Shown here piece after piece: positions 34,444-44,266 of a stretch of 64,000 bases of DNA. This stretch comes from Treponema sp. CETP13. GTDB taxonomy: Bacteria; Spirochaetota; Spirochaetia; Treponematales; Treponemataceae. A program made the position numbers and the translations under genes. The stretch is taken from positions 124,001 to 188,000 of the forward strand of contig MLPZ01000001.1 of NCBI GenBank assembly GCA_001885315.1, written 5' to 3'. The notes under the pieces were generated by a model, which did not search any database, was not told the DNA's origin, and saw nothing but the letters and a program-made list of their open reading frames with translations. Every line of letters starts with the position of its first letter. Position 1 is the stretch's first letter.

Positions 34444-36096
34444 CTAATATTTAAATGCACTTCCACCAATGAACTCACGAATAAGAGAGTGACTTGGAAC
34501 AGAAACTTCTGATATTTCGGGAAAATTATCTAAAAATCGCAGTAATCGACAAGCTTCAGAATATTCTCTTTCTAATGGTGTTACACATCGCAATAAAGGT
34601 TCTGCATATACTTTTAACACTGATAATTCATAATCAAGAGCCGTATTAAGCATTACATCAGCATTGTTTTGAAAAGGGAAAATATGTAGTCTTTCTCCTT
34701 TATGAACATTTGGCCACATCCTAATCGTTTCTGAAGCAGTTTTTCCTCTAAAATTGTAGTCACGAACAATTCGACGAATAAGACGGTTATCACTTGTTGG
34801 GATACGATTATGGTCATCTAGATTAAGCTGTGTGAGTGCAGATAAGTATATTTTAAATTTATTTTCTGCTTTTACCAGAGGAGTAAGCTTTTCATTTAAT
34901 CCATGTATTCCTTCAAGAACGAGAATATCATTAGGATTTAAACATAGTTTTTCTCCATTATAATAACGGGCGCCTTTAGAAAAATCGTAAGAAGGTATTT
35001 CAACTGTTTTGCCCTCAAAAAGGTGTATAATGTCTTTATTTAATTGTTTTATATCAAGAGCTTCTAAACATTCATAATCGTATTCATTGTTTTCATTCTT
35101 TGGTGTCTTTTCTCGACCAAGATAGTAATTATCGAGAGAAATAAGTCGAGGAGTATGTCCTAGCGCACGTAATTGCATTGCAAGTTTTTTAGAAGTTGTT
35201 GTTTTGCCAGAGCTAGAAGGTCCAGCTATAAGTACAAGTTTTGTGTTTTTTTTATTTGCAATCATTGTAGCAACATCAGCGATGTTTTTGTTTTGTAGTG
35301 TTTCTGTAATTGAAATAAAATCTTTCATTTTTCCAGAAAATAACATTTCATTGAGTGATGCAGCGGAGGTAACTCCAACTAAGCGCCCCCAATCTTTGTA
35401 TCGTTTATATACATTAAAAAGTTGTGGAATATCATGAAAAGGTTTAATTTCAGTAGGGGTTGTTGTTTCTGGGAAACGAAGTAGAAAACCTTCTTTGTAT
35501 TTCATTAGTTCAAAATATTGTAAATATCCTGTCGAAGGAACAAGTGGTGCAAAATAAAGATCAGAAAAATCATTTAATATATTTACTCTAACTCGAGGGG
35601 GGCAAATATATTTCATTTGCTTAAGTGTTTCTTTCATCTTAAGTTTTTCGAAAAGAGAAAGAGCTTCTGTATATGATAAATAGCTTTGTATAATTTTATT
35701 ATCTGCAGCTACAATTTCATTCATTTTATTTGAAATTTTATCTAATATTTCTTGAGAAACAGATTTTTCACCATCAAAAGTGTAATAATATCCATGTCCT
35801 AAACTGTGACCAACAATAAGGTTTTTGGATTCAAAAAGTGTATGAGCTGCCGCAGCAAGAATAAAACAAAGCGACCTTCTATACATGGCGCTTCCGTCTG
35901 GTGTATTGATAAAAACAGGTTCAATCTGAACACTGTTTTCGATGGTGGCTGAAAAAGCACAAATCTGATTGTTCATTCTTACACCAACAATTTTAGAAAT
36001 ATCTGTGTCAAAATTATCGATAATATCATAAATTTTACAGTGATTATTTTTTTTAATTATTTTTCCGTTTGAAAGTTCTATGGTTATAGTGCTCAT
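34444..36096 (-). CDS. nucleoside (uridine/phosphoribulokinase-family) kinase with TGS and tRNA-SAD domains
   Basis: Fusion protein of about 550 residues. Residues 1-60: TGS-like fold (ITIELSNGKIIKK...KIVGVRMNNQICA). Residues about 65-200: ThrRS/AlaRS second additional domain with GHSLGHGYYY (H-X4-H pattern). From about residue 285: P-loop kinase VLIAGPSSSGKTTTSKKLA, SLDNYYLGREKTP, DYECLEALD, VLEGIHGLNEKL, and RRIVRDYNFRGKTASETI of the uridine kinase family. Architecture is known in Bacteroidetes, Firmicutes and spirochaetes; the substrate is not established. The start ATG 36096 has no Shine-Dalgarno but a promoter ending 6 bases away; GTG 36111 is the alternative. Confidence 0.85.
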   Translation of the reverse strand: MSTITIELSNGKIIKKNNHCKIYDIIDNFDTDISKIVGVRMNNQICAFSATIENSVQIEPVFINTPDGSAMYRRSLCFILAAAAHTLFESKNLIVGHSLGHGYYYTFDGEKSVSQEILDKISNKMNEIVAADNKIIQSYLSYTEALSLFEKLKMKETLKQMKYICPPRVRVNILNDFSDLYFAPLVPSTGYLQYFELMKYKEGFLLRFPETTTPTEIKPFHDIPQLFNVYKRYKDWGRLVGVTSAASLNEMLFSGKMKDFISITETLQNKNIADVATMIANKKNTKLVLIAGPSSSGKTTTSKKLAMQLRALGHTPRLISLDNYYLGREKTPKNENNEYDYECLEALDIKQLNKDIIHLFEGKTVEIPSYDFSKGARYYNGEKLCLNPNDILVLEGIHGLNEKLTPLVKAENKFKIYLSALTQLNLDDHNRIPTSDNRLIRRIVRDYNFRGKTASETIRMWPNVHKGERLHIFPFQNNADVMLNTALDYELSVLKVYAEPLLRCVTPLEREYSEACRLLRFLDNFPEISEVSVPSHSLIREFIGGSAFKY

Positions 36097-36102
36097 ATTG
36101 TA

Positions 36103-36130
36103 AGTATACACTATAAAATCAAAAAAGCAA
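36103..36130 (-). promoter_or_regulatory. putative promoter of the TGS-kinase gene (leaderless geometry)
   Basis: On the minus strand TTGCTT (36130-36125), 16 bases, TATACT (36108-36103), then 6 bases to ATG 36096. No Shine-Dalgarno intervenes. Confidence 0.55.
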
Positions 36131-36178
36131 GAATTTAATATCTTCTGTAATTAAAATCCTACTGAGTAAAGTAAAATG

Positions 36179-36196
36179 TGTACGAGAAAATGTACA
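36179..36196. promoter_or_regulatory. dyad upstream of uvrA promoter
   Basis: TGTAC (36179-36183) and GTACA (36192-36196) separated by 8 bases, just upstream of the -35 at 36202. An operator is possible; the arms are not a recognised LexA box. Confidence 0.35.
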
Positions 36197-36201
36197 TGAG
36201 A

Positions 36202-36230
36202 TTGAAAAAAAATGTAAAGCAGAGTAGTAT
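36202..36230 (+). promoter_or_regulatory. promoter of uvrA
   Basis: TTGAAA (36202-36207), 17 bases, TAGTAT (36225-36230). A transcript starting near 36237 would have a very short leader carrying TGGAG (36237-36241) before ATG 36250. Confidence 0.6.
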
Positions 36231-36249
36231 ACAAACTGGAGTTTTTTTC

Positions 36250-39114
36250 ATGATAGCTAGCAATAAATTGATAATAAAAGGGGCGCGTGAGCACAACCTT
36301 AAAAATATAGATATAGAGATTCCTCGAAATAAACTTGTGGTAATTTCAGGTCTTTCTGGTTCTGGGAAAAGTTCTTTGGCTTTTGATACAATATTTGCAG
36401 AAGGACAAAGACGGTATATGGAAAGCCTTTCTTCTTATGCTCGGCAGTTTTTAGGACGTATGGAAAAACCAGATTTGGATTATATAGAAGGGCTTTCTCC
36501 AGCAATTTCAATTGAGCAAAAAACAACTCATCGAAATCCTCGTTCGACGGTTGGAACAGTTACCGAAATTTATGATTATTATCGACTTTTATATGCACGT
36601 ATTGGTAAGGCGCATTGTCCTAATTGTGGACGAGAAATTACAGAACAGTCTATTGACCAAATTCTAGATTCAGTTATGGAATGGGAGACTGGGAGTAAAA
36701 TTCAAATCCTTGCTCCTGTTATAAAAGGGCAAAAAGGTGAGCACAAAAAAATAATTGATGATGCTAAAAAGTCTGGATATGTTCGAGCTCGAATTGATGG
36801 AGTTATGGCAGAGCTTGAAGATACTATAAAACTTTCAAAGCAAAAAAAACACACTATAGAAATAGTCGTTGATCGCATTAAATTATCTAGTACAGTTCGT
36901 CCCCGTTTGGCAAATTCTGTAGAAGCGGCTTTAAATATTGCTCAGGGTATTGTTATTATAACTCGTCGTTTGCCAAGTTCCTCTGAGGAAAATGATAAAT
37001 CGAGTACAAAGGAAACAGAACATTTCTTTTCACAACATAATGCTTGTCCGTATTGCGGAATTAGTATGCCAGAGTTACAACCACGTTTATTTTCTTTTAA
37101 TAATCCTTTTGGAGCTTGCCCAGATTGTACAGGTCTTGGCGAAAAACAAGAGTTTGATGTCAATCTTATTTGTCCGGACAAAAATCTAAGTTATAATGAA
37201 GGTGCGTTTGTACCCTATGGGCCAAAATCAACATGGAATAGGGCTCGTTTTGAAGCATTGGCAAGCCATTTTGGATTTTCGCTGGATACACCTGTAAAAG
37301 AGTTAACACCTGAACAATTTGACATAATAATGTATGGGCATCCTGACCCAATTGAATATATATATCATAGTCAAAAAAATGATGGCAAATTTAAATATAA
37401 ACAACCATGGCCAGGGATTTTTTCTGATCTTAAACGAAGATATTCAGAGACTTTTTCGGATGGGCAGCGTAGTAATCTTGAAAAACTAATGAGTCATAAT
37501 AAATGTACAACCTGTAATGGACAACGTTTGCGACCAGAAGCTTTGGCAGTTACAGTTGGTGGTAAAAATATTTGGAATCTTACAGAATTATCGGTTTCAG
37601 AGTCAATTCGTTTTTTTGAAAATTTACAGCTTTCTGATACAGAAAATCAAATTGCACGTGAGATCTTAAAAGAAATAAGTAATCGTCTCGGTTTTTTAAA
37701 AAACGTAGGCCTTGAGTATTTAACTTTAGAGCGTAAAGCCGGTACCTTATCTGGTGGTGAAGCTCAGCGTATACGGCTAGCTACTCAAATTGGATCAGCA
37801 CTGGTTGGTGTCATGTATATTCTTGATGAACCAAGTATAGGCCTTCATCAAAGGGATAATCAACGCCTTATTGATACTCTTACTTATTTACGTGATTTAG
37901 GAAATACTGTTATTGTTGTTGAACATGATGAACAAACTTTACGTGAGGCAGATTGGCTTATTGATCTAGGACCTGGAGCTGGGATTCATGGAGGTGAAAT
38001 TATTGCTCAAGGGACTCCTGACCAAGTTGCAAAGGTTTCGAGAAGTTTAACAGGGCAATATCTTGCAGGGACGCTATCAATGGATATTCCTTCTAAACGA
38101 CGAAAAGGAGCCGAAGCGTCAATAATCTTAAAAGGTGTAACAGAACATAATTTAAAAAATATTACTGTAAAATTTATGCTTGGTGCTTTTACCTGTATAA
38201 CAGGTGTTTCTGGTTCCGGGAAATCGACACTTTTAAGTGATGTTTTTTATCCGGCAGTATCAAATAAAATTATGCATTCAAAATTAAAAGAAGGTGCATA
38301 TACAAGTATTTCGGGTCTTGAAAATATAGATAAAGTAATAGATATAGATCAAAGTCCAATTGGTCGCACCCCTCGTTCAAATCCAGCAACCTATGTTGGT
38401 GTCTTTAGTTATATTCGAGAATTGTTTTCTAATTTACCAGAAGCAAAAGCCCGTGGTTTTAAACCTGGTCGTTTTAGTTTTAATGTAAGGGGAGGAAGAT
38501 GCGAAAATTGCCAAGGGGCTGGTGAAATTACAATAGAAATGAATTTTTTACCAGATGTATATGTTACATGTGAAGTGTGTAATGGTAAACGTTTTAACAA
38601 AGAAACTCTCGATATTTTATATAAAGGTAAAAGTATTGCCGATGTATTAGATATGACTATAGAAACGGCTGCAGATTTTTTTGCTTCTGTCCCTACAATA
38701 TCAAGAAAGCTAGAAACTTTAAAAAGTGTTGGATTAGGATATATAAAATTAGGGCAAAGTGCTTTAACCTTAAGTGGAGGTGAGGCTCAGCGTGTTAAGT
38801 TAGCAAATGAATTGTCAAAACGTTCAACTGGTAAAACTTTGTATATTCTCGATGAGCCAACAACGGGGCTACATTTTGCAGATGTAAAACAACTTATGGG
38901 AGTTATTCAAAGACTTTTAGATCAGGGAAATACTGTTATAATGATAGAACATAATTTAGATGTTATACTTCAAGCAGATTATATTATAGATCTTGGTCCA
39001 GAAGGTGGAGATGGTGGAGGACGAGTAATTGCTCAAGGATCACCTGAACAAGTAGCACAAAATAAAATTAGTTATACTGGGAAATATATAAAAGAGTGCT
39101 TAAAACGAAAATAA
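36250..39114 (+). CDS. uvrA: excinuclease ABC subunit A
   Basis: DNA-damage recognition ATPase of nucleotide excision repair. N-terminal [61 protein letters not shown], zinc modules CPNC and CPYC...CPDC, ABC signature [17 protein letters not shown], second half [23 protein letters not shown]...[26 protein letters not shown], and [13 protein letters not shown]. 954 residues from ATG 36250, which follows TGGAG; an in-frame start at 36178 would precede the promoter. lptD follows after 13 bases, probably in one operon. Confidence 0.97.
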   Translation: MIASNKLIIKGAREHNLKNIDIEIPRNKLVVISGLSGSGKSSLAFDTIFAEGQRRYMESLSSYARQFLGRMEKPDLDYIEGLSPAISIEQKTTHRNPRSTVGTVTEIYDYYRLLYARIGKAHCPNCGREITEQSIDQILDSVMEWETGSKIQILAPVIKGQKGEHKKIIDDAKKSGYVRARIDGVMAELEDTIKLSKQKKHTIEIVVDRIKLSSTVRPRLANSVEAALNIAQGIVIITRRLPSSSEENDKSSTKETEHFFSQHNACPYCGISMPELQPRLFSFNNPFGACPDCTGLGEKQEFDVNLICPDKNLSYNEGAFVPYGPKSTWNRARFEALASHFGFSLDTPVKELTPEQFDIIMYGHPDPIEYIYHSQKNDGKFKYKQPWPGIFSDLKRRYSETFSDGQRSNLEKLMSHNKCTTCNGQRLRPEALAVTVGGKNIWNLTELSVSESIRFFENLQLSDTENQIAREILKEISNRLGFLKNVGLEYLTLERKAGTLSGGEAQRIRLATQIGSALVGVMYILDEPSIGLHQRDNQRLIDTLTYLRDLGNTVIVVEHDEQTLREADWLIDLGPGAGIHGGEIIAQGTPDQVAKVSRSLTGQYLAGTLSMDIPSKRRKGAEASIILKGVTEHNLKNITVKFMLGAFTCITGVSGSGKSTLLSDVFYPAVSNKIMHSKLKEGAYTSISGLENIDKVIDIDQSPIGRTPRSNPATYVGVFSYIRELFSNLPEAKARGFKPGRFSFNVRGGRCENCQGAGEITIEMNFLPDVYVTCEVCNGKRFNKETLDILYKGKSIADVLDMTIETAADFFASVPTISRKLETLKSVGLGYIKLGQSALTLSGGEAQRVKLANELSKRSTGKTLYILDEPTTGLHFADVKQLMGVIQRLLDQGNTVIMIEHNLDVILQADYIIDLGPEGGDGGGRVIAQGSPEQVAQNKISYTGKYIKECLKRK

Positions 39115-39127
39115 ACAGGAATATTTA

Positions 39128-42100
39128 TTGAAAAATCGTTATATATTACTAATAACCATAGTTAGTATCTTTTCTCCTTTATTTGCACAGAGCAACGACA
39201 GCACAAAAGAAGAGTTGTCAAAAGTAATTATCGAGCAAGCAGAAAAAACAACGAGTACTAAAGATACAGAAACAGGAAATTCTATAATTAATTTTATTGG
39301 GGATGTTATTCTTACCATTGAAAAGGGTGATTCAAAAACAAAAATTGAAGCAGATAGAATTAATTATGACCGAGCTAATGATTTACTTTATGCTAGTGGT
39401 GGTGTGAAAATTACACGAGAAAACTCGGGTGAAGAAACAGAAATAATTGAAGTTAAGTCAGTATTATTTAACACAAAAACCCAAGAAGGTGCTTTTTTTG
39501 ACGGAATAATAACCCAAAATGATCAAGATTCTCTTAATTTAGATACAGATTCAAGTCTTTTTATCAGTTCTCCTTTATTTGGTCGCGAAGAAGGAGGTTC
39601 TGTAACTTTTAATGATGCCTATTTGACCTTTTGTGATGAAAATCCACCTCACTGGAAAATAAAAGCAAGCCGTATATGGTTGCTTTCTAATAATGAATTT
39701 TCATTTGCGAATGCTCTTTTATATGTCGGAGAAGTTCCAGTCATGTATTTTCCTTTTTTTTATTATCCAAAAGATGAGATGATTTTTAATCCTTCTTTTG
39801 GTTATAAAAAAAGAGAAGGCTATTTTTTTCAAACTACTACATATTTACTGGGTAGAAAAGATGTAGAAGACGTCGATGAAGATGATAAATTAAGTTTTAT
39901 GAAAAGTACTACACTAAAAAAACAAGAACGTCAGGGATTGTTTTTGCATAATTTAAGTGAAGATGCAACAATGCCAAGTGAATATATAAAAATTTTAGCT
40001 GATTCATATAGTAATTTAGGATCTATGATTGGTGTTGAGGGGAAATTGAAGCCAGAAAACCTTTTTAAAACAACCTCTTTTAGTGTAAAACTAGGTTTTA
40101 CAAATACATTATTTCCGAGTGCTATAGATAATTATTATATTAACACTGCAAATTCGGGGACAGTTTACTATGATAAAGCTTGGCTTTTTGGTGTTGAATG
40201 GCCATTTCGATTTGCATTAGATTTAGATACAGGAATTACTTTTGATAATGGTTCTCTAAGTTTAGCCTTGCCAATTTATTCCGATTCCTATTTTGACGAT
40301 GATTTTGGGGATAGAAATGAATATATGGATTGGATTAATTTTTTGCTTGAACAATCAAGTTCAGATGATGATGATGACTATAGTGATGTAGTATCTGGGT
40401 TTACCTGGAAATTATCAGGTAGTTATTCTCCAACAGTTACTAACTTAAATCCATGGATTACAAAATTATCTATCTCATCATATTATTCGTCTTTCTCTTT
40501 TTTAGCAAAAACAAATGATGATTATACAGACGAGGAATACGACGATTCTTTAGACGATTATAGCCCTAGTAGAAAGTTTTTTTATCTTTCTTCTATTGTT
40601 CCCCTTGATATAACTTTTTCCTTGGCAGGAACAGTTTTTGAATTACCAATTGATACAGAGGAAACGACAGATTCATCAAAAAATTTAACAGATGAAGAAA
40701 AGCAAGAATTAAAAGAGCAACAAAAAATACTATCAAATATTAAAGCTCCAAAAGAGATAAGTGGTGTAGAAGCGGGGGACGAAAAGGAAGAAACAGTAAC
40801 AGAAAAGGAAGAAGAAACAGATAAAACAGAACTAGATACCGAAAAAGAAAGTGAGTTATTTGAAAAACTTATATTACCAGAAATTTCAAGTACAACACCA
40901 AAATCTGAAAGTGTTTCTGAATCATCATTTTCTTCAACGTGGGCATTAAAACCAGATTTTAGTTCGAAAATTGCAAACTCGTCGGATGATATAAGTCAAG
41001 AAGATAGCTTATTTCAAGAGGCTCAGTATTCTTTAATTACATTAAGTAGTCCTGTAACTTTGACTAATAGTCTAAATTTAAAAGGAAGTTGGTTAAAATT
41101 TTCAAACGTGATCACATTGACCCCTGAATATCAAACGCATCCTTATTTATATGATGGATATACAGACGACGAAATTGATGATATTATTGTCAATGATTAT
41201 GATGCTGACGAGGTGTCAGCAAAAGCTAAAAGTTCTATTACTTTTAAGCCTTTTATTTATACAGAAATATTTAAAGACACATCTGTCTCTTGGGCAAATA
41301 CAACGAAATTAATAGAAAGCAGTTTTATTGGAACTGTTGACGACCCAGAATGGGAATGGGATACAGTAGAGTGGGATGATGATTATATTACGACTCATAG
41401 TTTGAGTTCTTCCTTAGCTATTGATTTGGGCTATATTGATCAAACAGTTTCTTTATCAGCTAATTTACCACCAAAAACTCAATGGTATACTGGTAGTTAT
41501 AAAATAGAAATCCCAGATGGGTATGTAAAAGTGGGGTCTGGTTATTTTCAAGAAGATGAAGATAGTAATGAGTGGGAATGGGATTCATTAGATCAGTCAT
41601 TTTCATATACGTTGTTAGATTTTGTCAAAATTTCTGAATCTTATGAGTATGATATCGAAGAAGCTCACAATGAAGATTTATCAGTGTCTTTAGATGTAAA
41701 TAATCTAAGTATTGATTACAAAATGGCATATACTTATTCTAAGAAGTTTGAAGATGACTACGGTTGGGTATCAAGTGGTGAAGAAGCTTTTATTCCATAT
41801 TCAGGGAGTTTGGCATATTCTTCTAATTTTAAAAAAATAAAAAATAAGAGTGGTTCTCTTTTATTAACGCCTAAGTTAAATACTTCCATAACATGGGATA
41901 TGATTCGGCCAACTAATAGTAGTTTTACTTTTAAGCCAACAATATCTTTTAAAATAAATGATTTTGTAGATTTATCTTTTTCTTCATCAAGTTCCAACCA
42001 AGTTTTGCTTAGATATGTGCAAGATTATGTTAAAGATTATTCATGGTATACTCTTCCGGATATTCCAGGTGAAGAGAATATATTTAAAGACCTATTCTAT

Positions 42101-42367
42101 TCATTCGCTTTTTGGGATGATTCGTTGCGCGAAGCTTCTGGATTTAAAATTGATAGCCTAACAATAACGCTTGAGCATGATTTGCATGATTGGACATTGA
42201 ATAGTTCTTTTAGTATTGAACCTCAACTTATTACAGATGTCGATGATGATGAATCGTATTATTATGATTTTAGTCCATATTTTACTTTATCTGTTAAATG
42301 GAACCCTATGTCTAGTTTGGACACTGTTATAGAAGATGAGTATGGTGAGTTTAGTTTAAATCCGTAA
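39128..42367 (+). CDS. lptD: LptD/OstA-like outer-membrane protein
   Basis: N-terminal signal peptide (YILLITIVSIFSPLFAQ), then an OstA/LptA-like periplasmic beta-jellyroll (about residues 40-135: KIEADRINYDRANDLLYASGGVKIT), and FANALLYVGEVPVMYFPFFYYPKDEM, the conserved LptD linker, followed by a long beta-barrel region with alternating aromatic and polar strands to the C-terminus. A highly acidic, Lys/Glu/Thr-rich insertion occupies about residues 510-580 and many barrel loops are Asp-rich. 1079 residues. Treponema pallidum has a homologue in the same position after uvrA, from memory. Start is TTG 39128 with AGGA 7 bases upstream. LPS transport is not demonstrated; treponemes lack classic LPS, so the cargo may be another glycolipid. 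Confidence 0.8.
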   Translation: MKNRYILLITIVSIFSPLFAQSNDSTKEELSKVIIEQAEKTTSTKDTETGNSIINFIGDVILTIEKGDSKTKIEADRINYDRANDLLYASGGVKITRENSGEETEIIEVKSVLFNTKTQEGAFFDGIITQNDQDSLNLDTDSSLFISSPLFGREEGGSVTFNDAYLTFCDENPPHWKIKASRIWLLSNNEFSFANALLYVGEVPVMYFPFFYYPKDEMIFNPSFGYKKREGYFFQTTTYLLGRKDVEDVDEDDKLSFMKSTTLKKQERQGLFLHNLSEDATMPSEYIKILADSYSNLGSMIGVEGKLKPENLFKTTSFSVKLGFTNTLFPSAIDNYYINTANSGTVYYDKAWLFGVEWPFRFALDLDTGITFDNGSLSLALPIYSDSYFDDDFGDRNEYMDWINFLLEQSSSDDDDDYSDVVSGFTWKLSGSYSPTVTNLNPWITKLSISSYYSSFSFLAKTNDDYTDEEYDDSLDDYSPSRKFFYLSSIVPLDITFSLAGTVFELPIDTEETTDSSKNLTDEEKQELKEQQKILSNIKAPKEISGVEAGDEKEETVTEKEEETDKTELDTEKESELFEKLILPEISSTTPKSESVSESSFSSTWALKPDFSSKIANSSDDISQEDSLFQEAQYSLITLSSPVTLTNSLNLKGSWLKFSNVITLTPEYQTHPYLYDGYTDDEIDDIIVNDYDADEVSAKAKSSITFKPFIYTEIFKDTSVSWANTTKLIESSFIGTVDDPEWEWDTVEWDDDYITTHSLSSSLAIDLGYIDQTVSLSANLPPKTQWYTGSYKIEIPDGYVKVGSGYFQEDEDSNEWEWDSLDQSFSYTLLDFVKISESYEYDIEEAHNEDLSVSLDVNNLSIDYKMAYTYSKKFEDDYGWVSSGEEAFIPYSGSLAYSSNFKKIKNKSGSLLLTPKLNTSITWDMIRPTNSSFTFKPTISFKINDFVDLSFSSSSSNQVLLRYVQDYVKDYSWYTLPDIPGEENIFKDLFYSFAFWDDSLREASGFKIDSLTITLEHDLHDWTLNSSFSIEPQLITDVDDDESYYYDFSPYFTLSVKWNPMSSLDTVIEDEYGEFSLNP

Positions 42368-42389
42368 AAGCACAATTAAATTATTTTAA

Positions 42390-42418
42390 TTGACAAATAT
42401 AAAATTTACTAGTATATT
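42390..42418 (+). promoter_or_regulatory. strong sigma-70 promoter of the RRM protein gene
   Basis: TTGACA (42390-42395), 17 bases, TATATT (42413-42418). A start near 42425 gives a leader of about 160 bases. Confidence 0.8.
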
Positions 42419-42424
42419 AATATA

Positions 42425-42588
42425 GTTAACGTTTTCTGAAATTTATATTTATGCCTGAAATGGCGATCTGCAAGTTTATCCTTTCCAGTTTATCTTTTCC
42501 GGTTAAAGTAATAGTAAGAGCGTAATAAGAATGTGTATGTTTTATACACAAGAAAAAGCGCCGATAATCGGCAAAAGGAATTATTTTA
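42425..42588 (+). promoter_or_regulatory. long structured 5' leader of the RRM protein gene
   Basis: The leader contains two tandem 14-base pyrimidine-rich repeats, AGTTTATCCTTTCC (42473-42486) and AGTTTATCTTTTCC (42487-42500); a 7-bp hairpin TGTGTAT...ATACACA (42532-42550); and GCCGA-TAA-TCGGC (42560-42572) touching the ribosome-binding site AAAAGGAA (42573-42580). A 24-codon ORF (42451-42525) without a Shine-Dalgarno is also present. Looks like a cold-shock or autoregulatory leader; function inferred. Confidence 0.55.
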
Positions 42589-42891
42589 ATGGCTAAGAAA
42601 ATTTATGTTGGTAATTTAAGTTACGGAACAACCGAAGCAGCTTTGACGACTGCGTTTGCACAGTTTGGAGAAGTTGCATCTGCCAGCATCATCACTGACC
42701 GCTATAGTGGTCAATCAAAAGGGTTTGGGTTTGTAGAAATGGTAGAAGAGGAAGCTGCTGATGCTGCTATTGGAGCTCTTAATAACTCTGATTTAGACGG
42801 ACGACGCCTTCGTGTTAACGAAGCAATCGATAAACCACGTCGCCCACGTCATGAATTTAATAATGACCGTGGTGGAAACGATCGTTGGTAA
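42589..42891 (+). CDS. RRM-domain RNA-binding protein
   Basis: Single RNA recognition motif of 100 residues. RNP2 is KIYVGNL at the N-terminus, RNP1 is KGFGFVEM (about residues 44-51), and LDGRRLRVNEA closes the fold. The tail is basic and Gly/Asn-rich (RRPRHEFNNDRGGNDRW). Homologues in cyanobacteria and spirochaetes are glycine-rich, often cold-inducible, RNA-binding proteins. The strong promoter, long leader and its own terminator mark it as a monocistronic, probably abundant product. Confidence 0.92.
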   Translation: MAKKIYVGNLSYGTTEAALTTAFAQFGEVASASIITDRYSGQSKGFGFVEMVEEEAADAAIGALNNSDLDGRRLRVNEAIDKPRRPRHEFNNDRGGNDRW

Positions 42892-42929
42892 TTAATTAAT
42901 AGCTGTAATTTTATACATCTATTATAATG

Positions 42930-42964
42930 TGCTTTGAATCTATTAGATTCAAAGCATTTTTTTT
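42930..42964 (+). terminator. terminator of the RRM gene
   Basis: Perfect stem GCTTTGAATC (42931-42940) with GATTCAAAGC (42946-42955), loop TATTA, followed by eight T from 42957. Flanking T and A extend the stem by one pair. Confidence 0.92.
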
Positions 42965-42995
42965 AAATTTTTTGTTTGCAAGATTATGCAAACAG

Positions 42996-43024
42996 TTGCA
43001 ATACGTGCTATTTTGTGATATGTT
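42996..43024 (+). promoter_or_regulatory. putative promoter of the pur operon (leaderless geometry)
   Basis: TTGCAA (42996-43001), 17 bases, TATGTT (43019-43024); an overlapping extended -10 TGTGATATG is also present. The box ends 6 bases before ATG 43031 and no Shine-Dalgarno is visible. Confidence 0.5.
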
Positions 43025-43030
43025 TCATAA

Positions 43031-43543
43031 ATGAAAGTTGCAATAATTTTAGGTTCAAAATCTGATATGCCGACTATGAAAAAAGCCGCGGATGTATTAC
43101 GCCAATTTGGCGTAGACTCGGTGGCTTTTGTTATTTCTGCACATCGGAGTCATGATTTACTAACACAAACAATAAAAGATTGTGAAAAAAACGGGTGTGA
43201 GGTCATTATAGCCGGAGCAGGTTTAGCCGCCCATTTACCTGGTGTAATTGCTGCTATGACAGTGTTACCTGTTATAGGGGTTCCTTTAGAATGTCGATCA
43301 ATAGATGAAAAGGGCAGAAGTTCTTCTGGTTTAGCGGGACTAGATGCTCTTTTTTCAATTGTACAGATGCCTAAACAGATACCTGTAGCAACAGTTGGCA
43401 TAAATAATGCTGCAAATGCCGCTTATTTAGCTGTAGAAATATTAGCAATAAAATATCTTGATTTACAAAAAAAATTAAGAGAATTTAGAATAAAACTAGC
43501 TGATGAAGCAAAAAACAATGGTGGAATGGGAGTAGAATTATGA
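43031..43543 (+). CDS. purE: 5-aminoimidazole ribonucleotide carboxylase/mutase
   Basis: Makes CAIR in purine synthesis. [62 protein letters not shown] and [29 protein letters not shown] are the PurE active-site strands. 170 residues. No purK follows. The Treponema denticola enzyme is known as an AIR carboxylase that uses CO2 directly (class II), so this one may be too. First gene of purE-C-F-M-N; overlaps purC by 4 bases. Confidence 0.95.
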   Translation: MKVAIILGSKSDMPTMKKAADVLRQFGVDSVAFVISAHRSHDLLTQTIKDCEKNGCEVIIAGAGLAAHLPGVIAAMTVLPVIGVPLECRSIDEKGRSSSGLAGLDALFSIVQMPKQIPVATVGINNAANAAYLAVEILAIKYLDLQKKLREFRIKLADEAKNNGGMGVEL

Positions 43544-44265
43544 GTGATATACAGAATGTAGAGAAATTAGAACAGTTATATGAAGGGAAAGCAAAAAAAG
43601 TATTTAAAACATCGGATCCTAATTTAGTAATTTTGGATTATAAGGATTCAGCCACAGCTTTTAATGGTGTTAAAAAAGGTGAAATTGATGAAAAAGGGAT
43701 TATGAATAATAAGATAGCAAACACCATCTTTGAATTGCTTATTTCTAACAACATACCTACTCATTTTGTAAAACAACTTTCCGATAGAGAAACTCTTTGT
43801 AAAAAAGTTGACATAATTCCGCTCGAAGTTATTGTTCGTAATGTTGCAGCAGGATCTTTTAGTAAAAGACTTGGCATAGAAGAAGGCTCAGAGTTAAAAA
43901 CAACTATTTTTGAGATTTCCTATAAAAACGATGATTTGGGAGATCCTTTAATTAATGATTATCATGCTGTAGCTATTGGTGCTGCTACTTGGGAAGAATT
44001 AAAAACGATTTATGATCTTACAAATAAAATTAATGAACTTTTAAAAGCATATTTCTTAGAACGTGGTGTACGTTTAATAGATTTTAAAATTGAGTTTGGA
44101 AAAGACAGTAATGGTACTATTTTATTGGCAGATGAAATTTCACCAGATACATGTCGTCTTTGGGATGCAAAAACGAACGAAAAACTTGATAAGGATCGTT
44201 TTCGCAGAGATTTAGGCAATGTTAAAGAAGCATACGTTGAAATCTTACACAGATTGAGCAAATAA
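43540..44265 (+). CDS. purC: SAICAR synthetase
   Basis: Condenses CAIR with aspartate using [34 protein letters not shown] at the N-terminus, [23 protein letters not shown] and [14 protein letters not shown] are the diagnostic motifs. 241 residues is normal for the bacterial enzyme. Preceded by GGGAG inside purE. Confidence 0.97.
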   Translation: MSDIQNVEKLEQLYEGKAKKVFKTSDPNLVILDYKDSATAFNGVKKGEIDEKGIMNNKIANTIFELLISNNIPTHFVKQLSDRETLCKKVDIIPLEVIVRNVAAGSFSKRLGIEEGSELKTTIFEISYKNDDLGDPLINDYHAVAIGAATWEELKTIYDLTNKINELLKAYFLERGVRLIDFKIEFGKDSNGTILLADEISPDTCRLWDAKTNEKLDKDRFRRDLGNVKEAYVEILHRLSK

Positions 44266-44266
44266 T

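Noticed and set aside
36178-36249. Upstream start for UvrA
   Set aside because: It overlaps the predicted dyad and promoter; the family N-terminus begins at ATG 36250 with TGGAG upstream.
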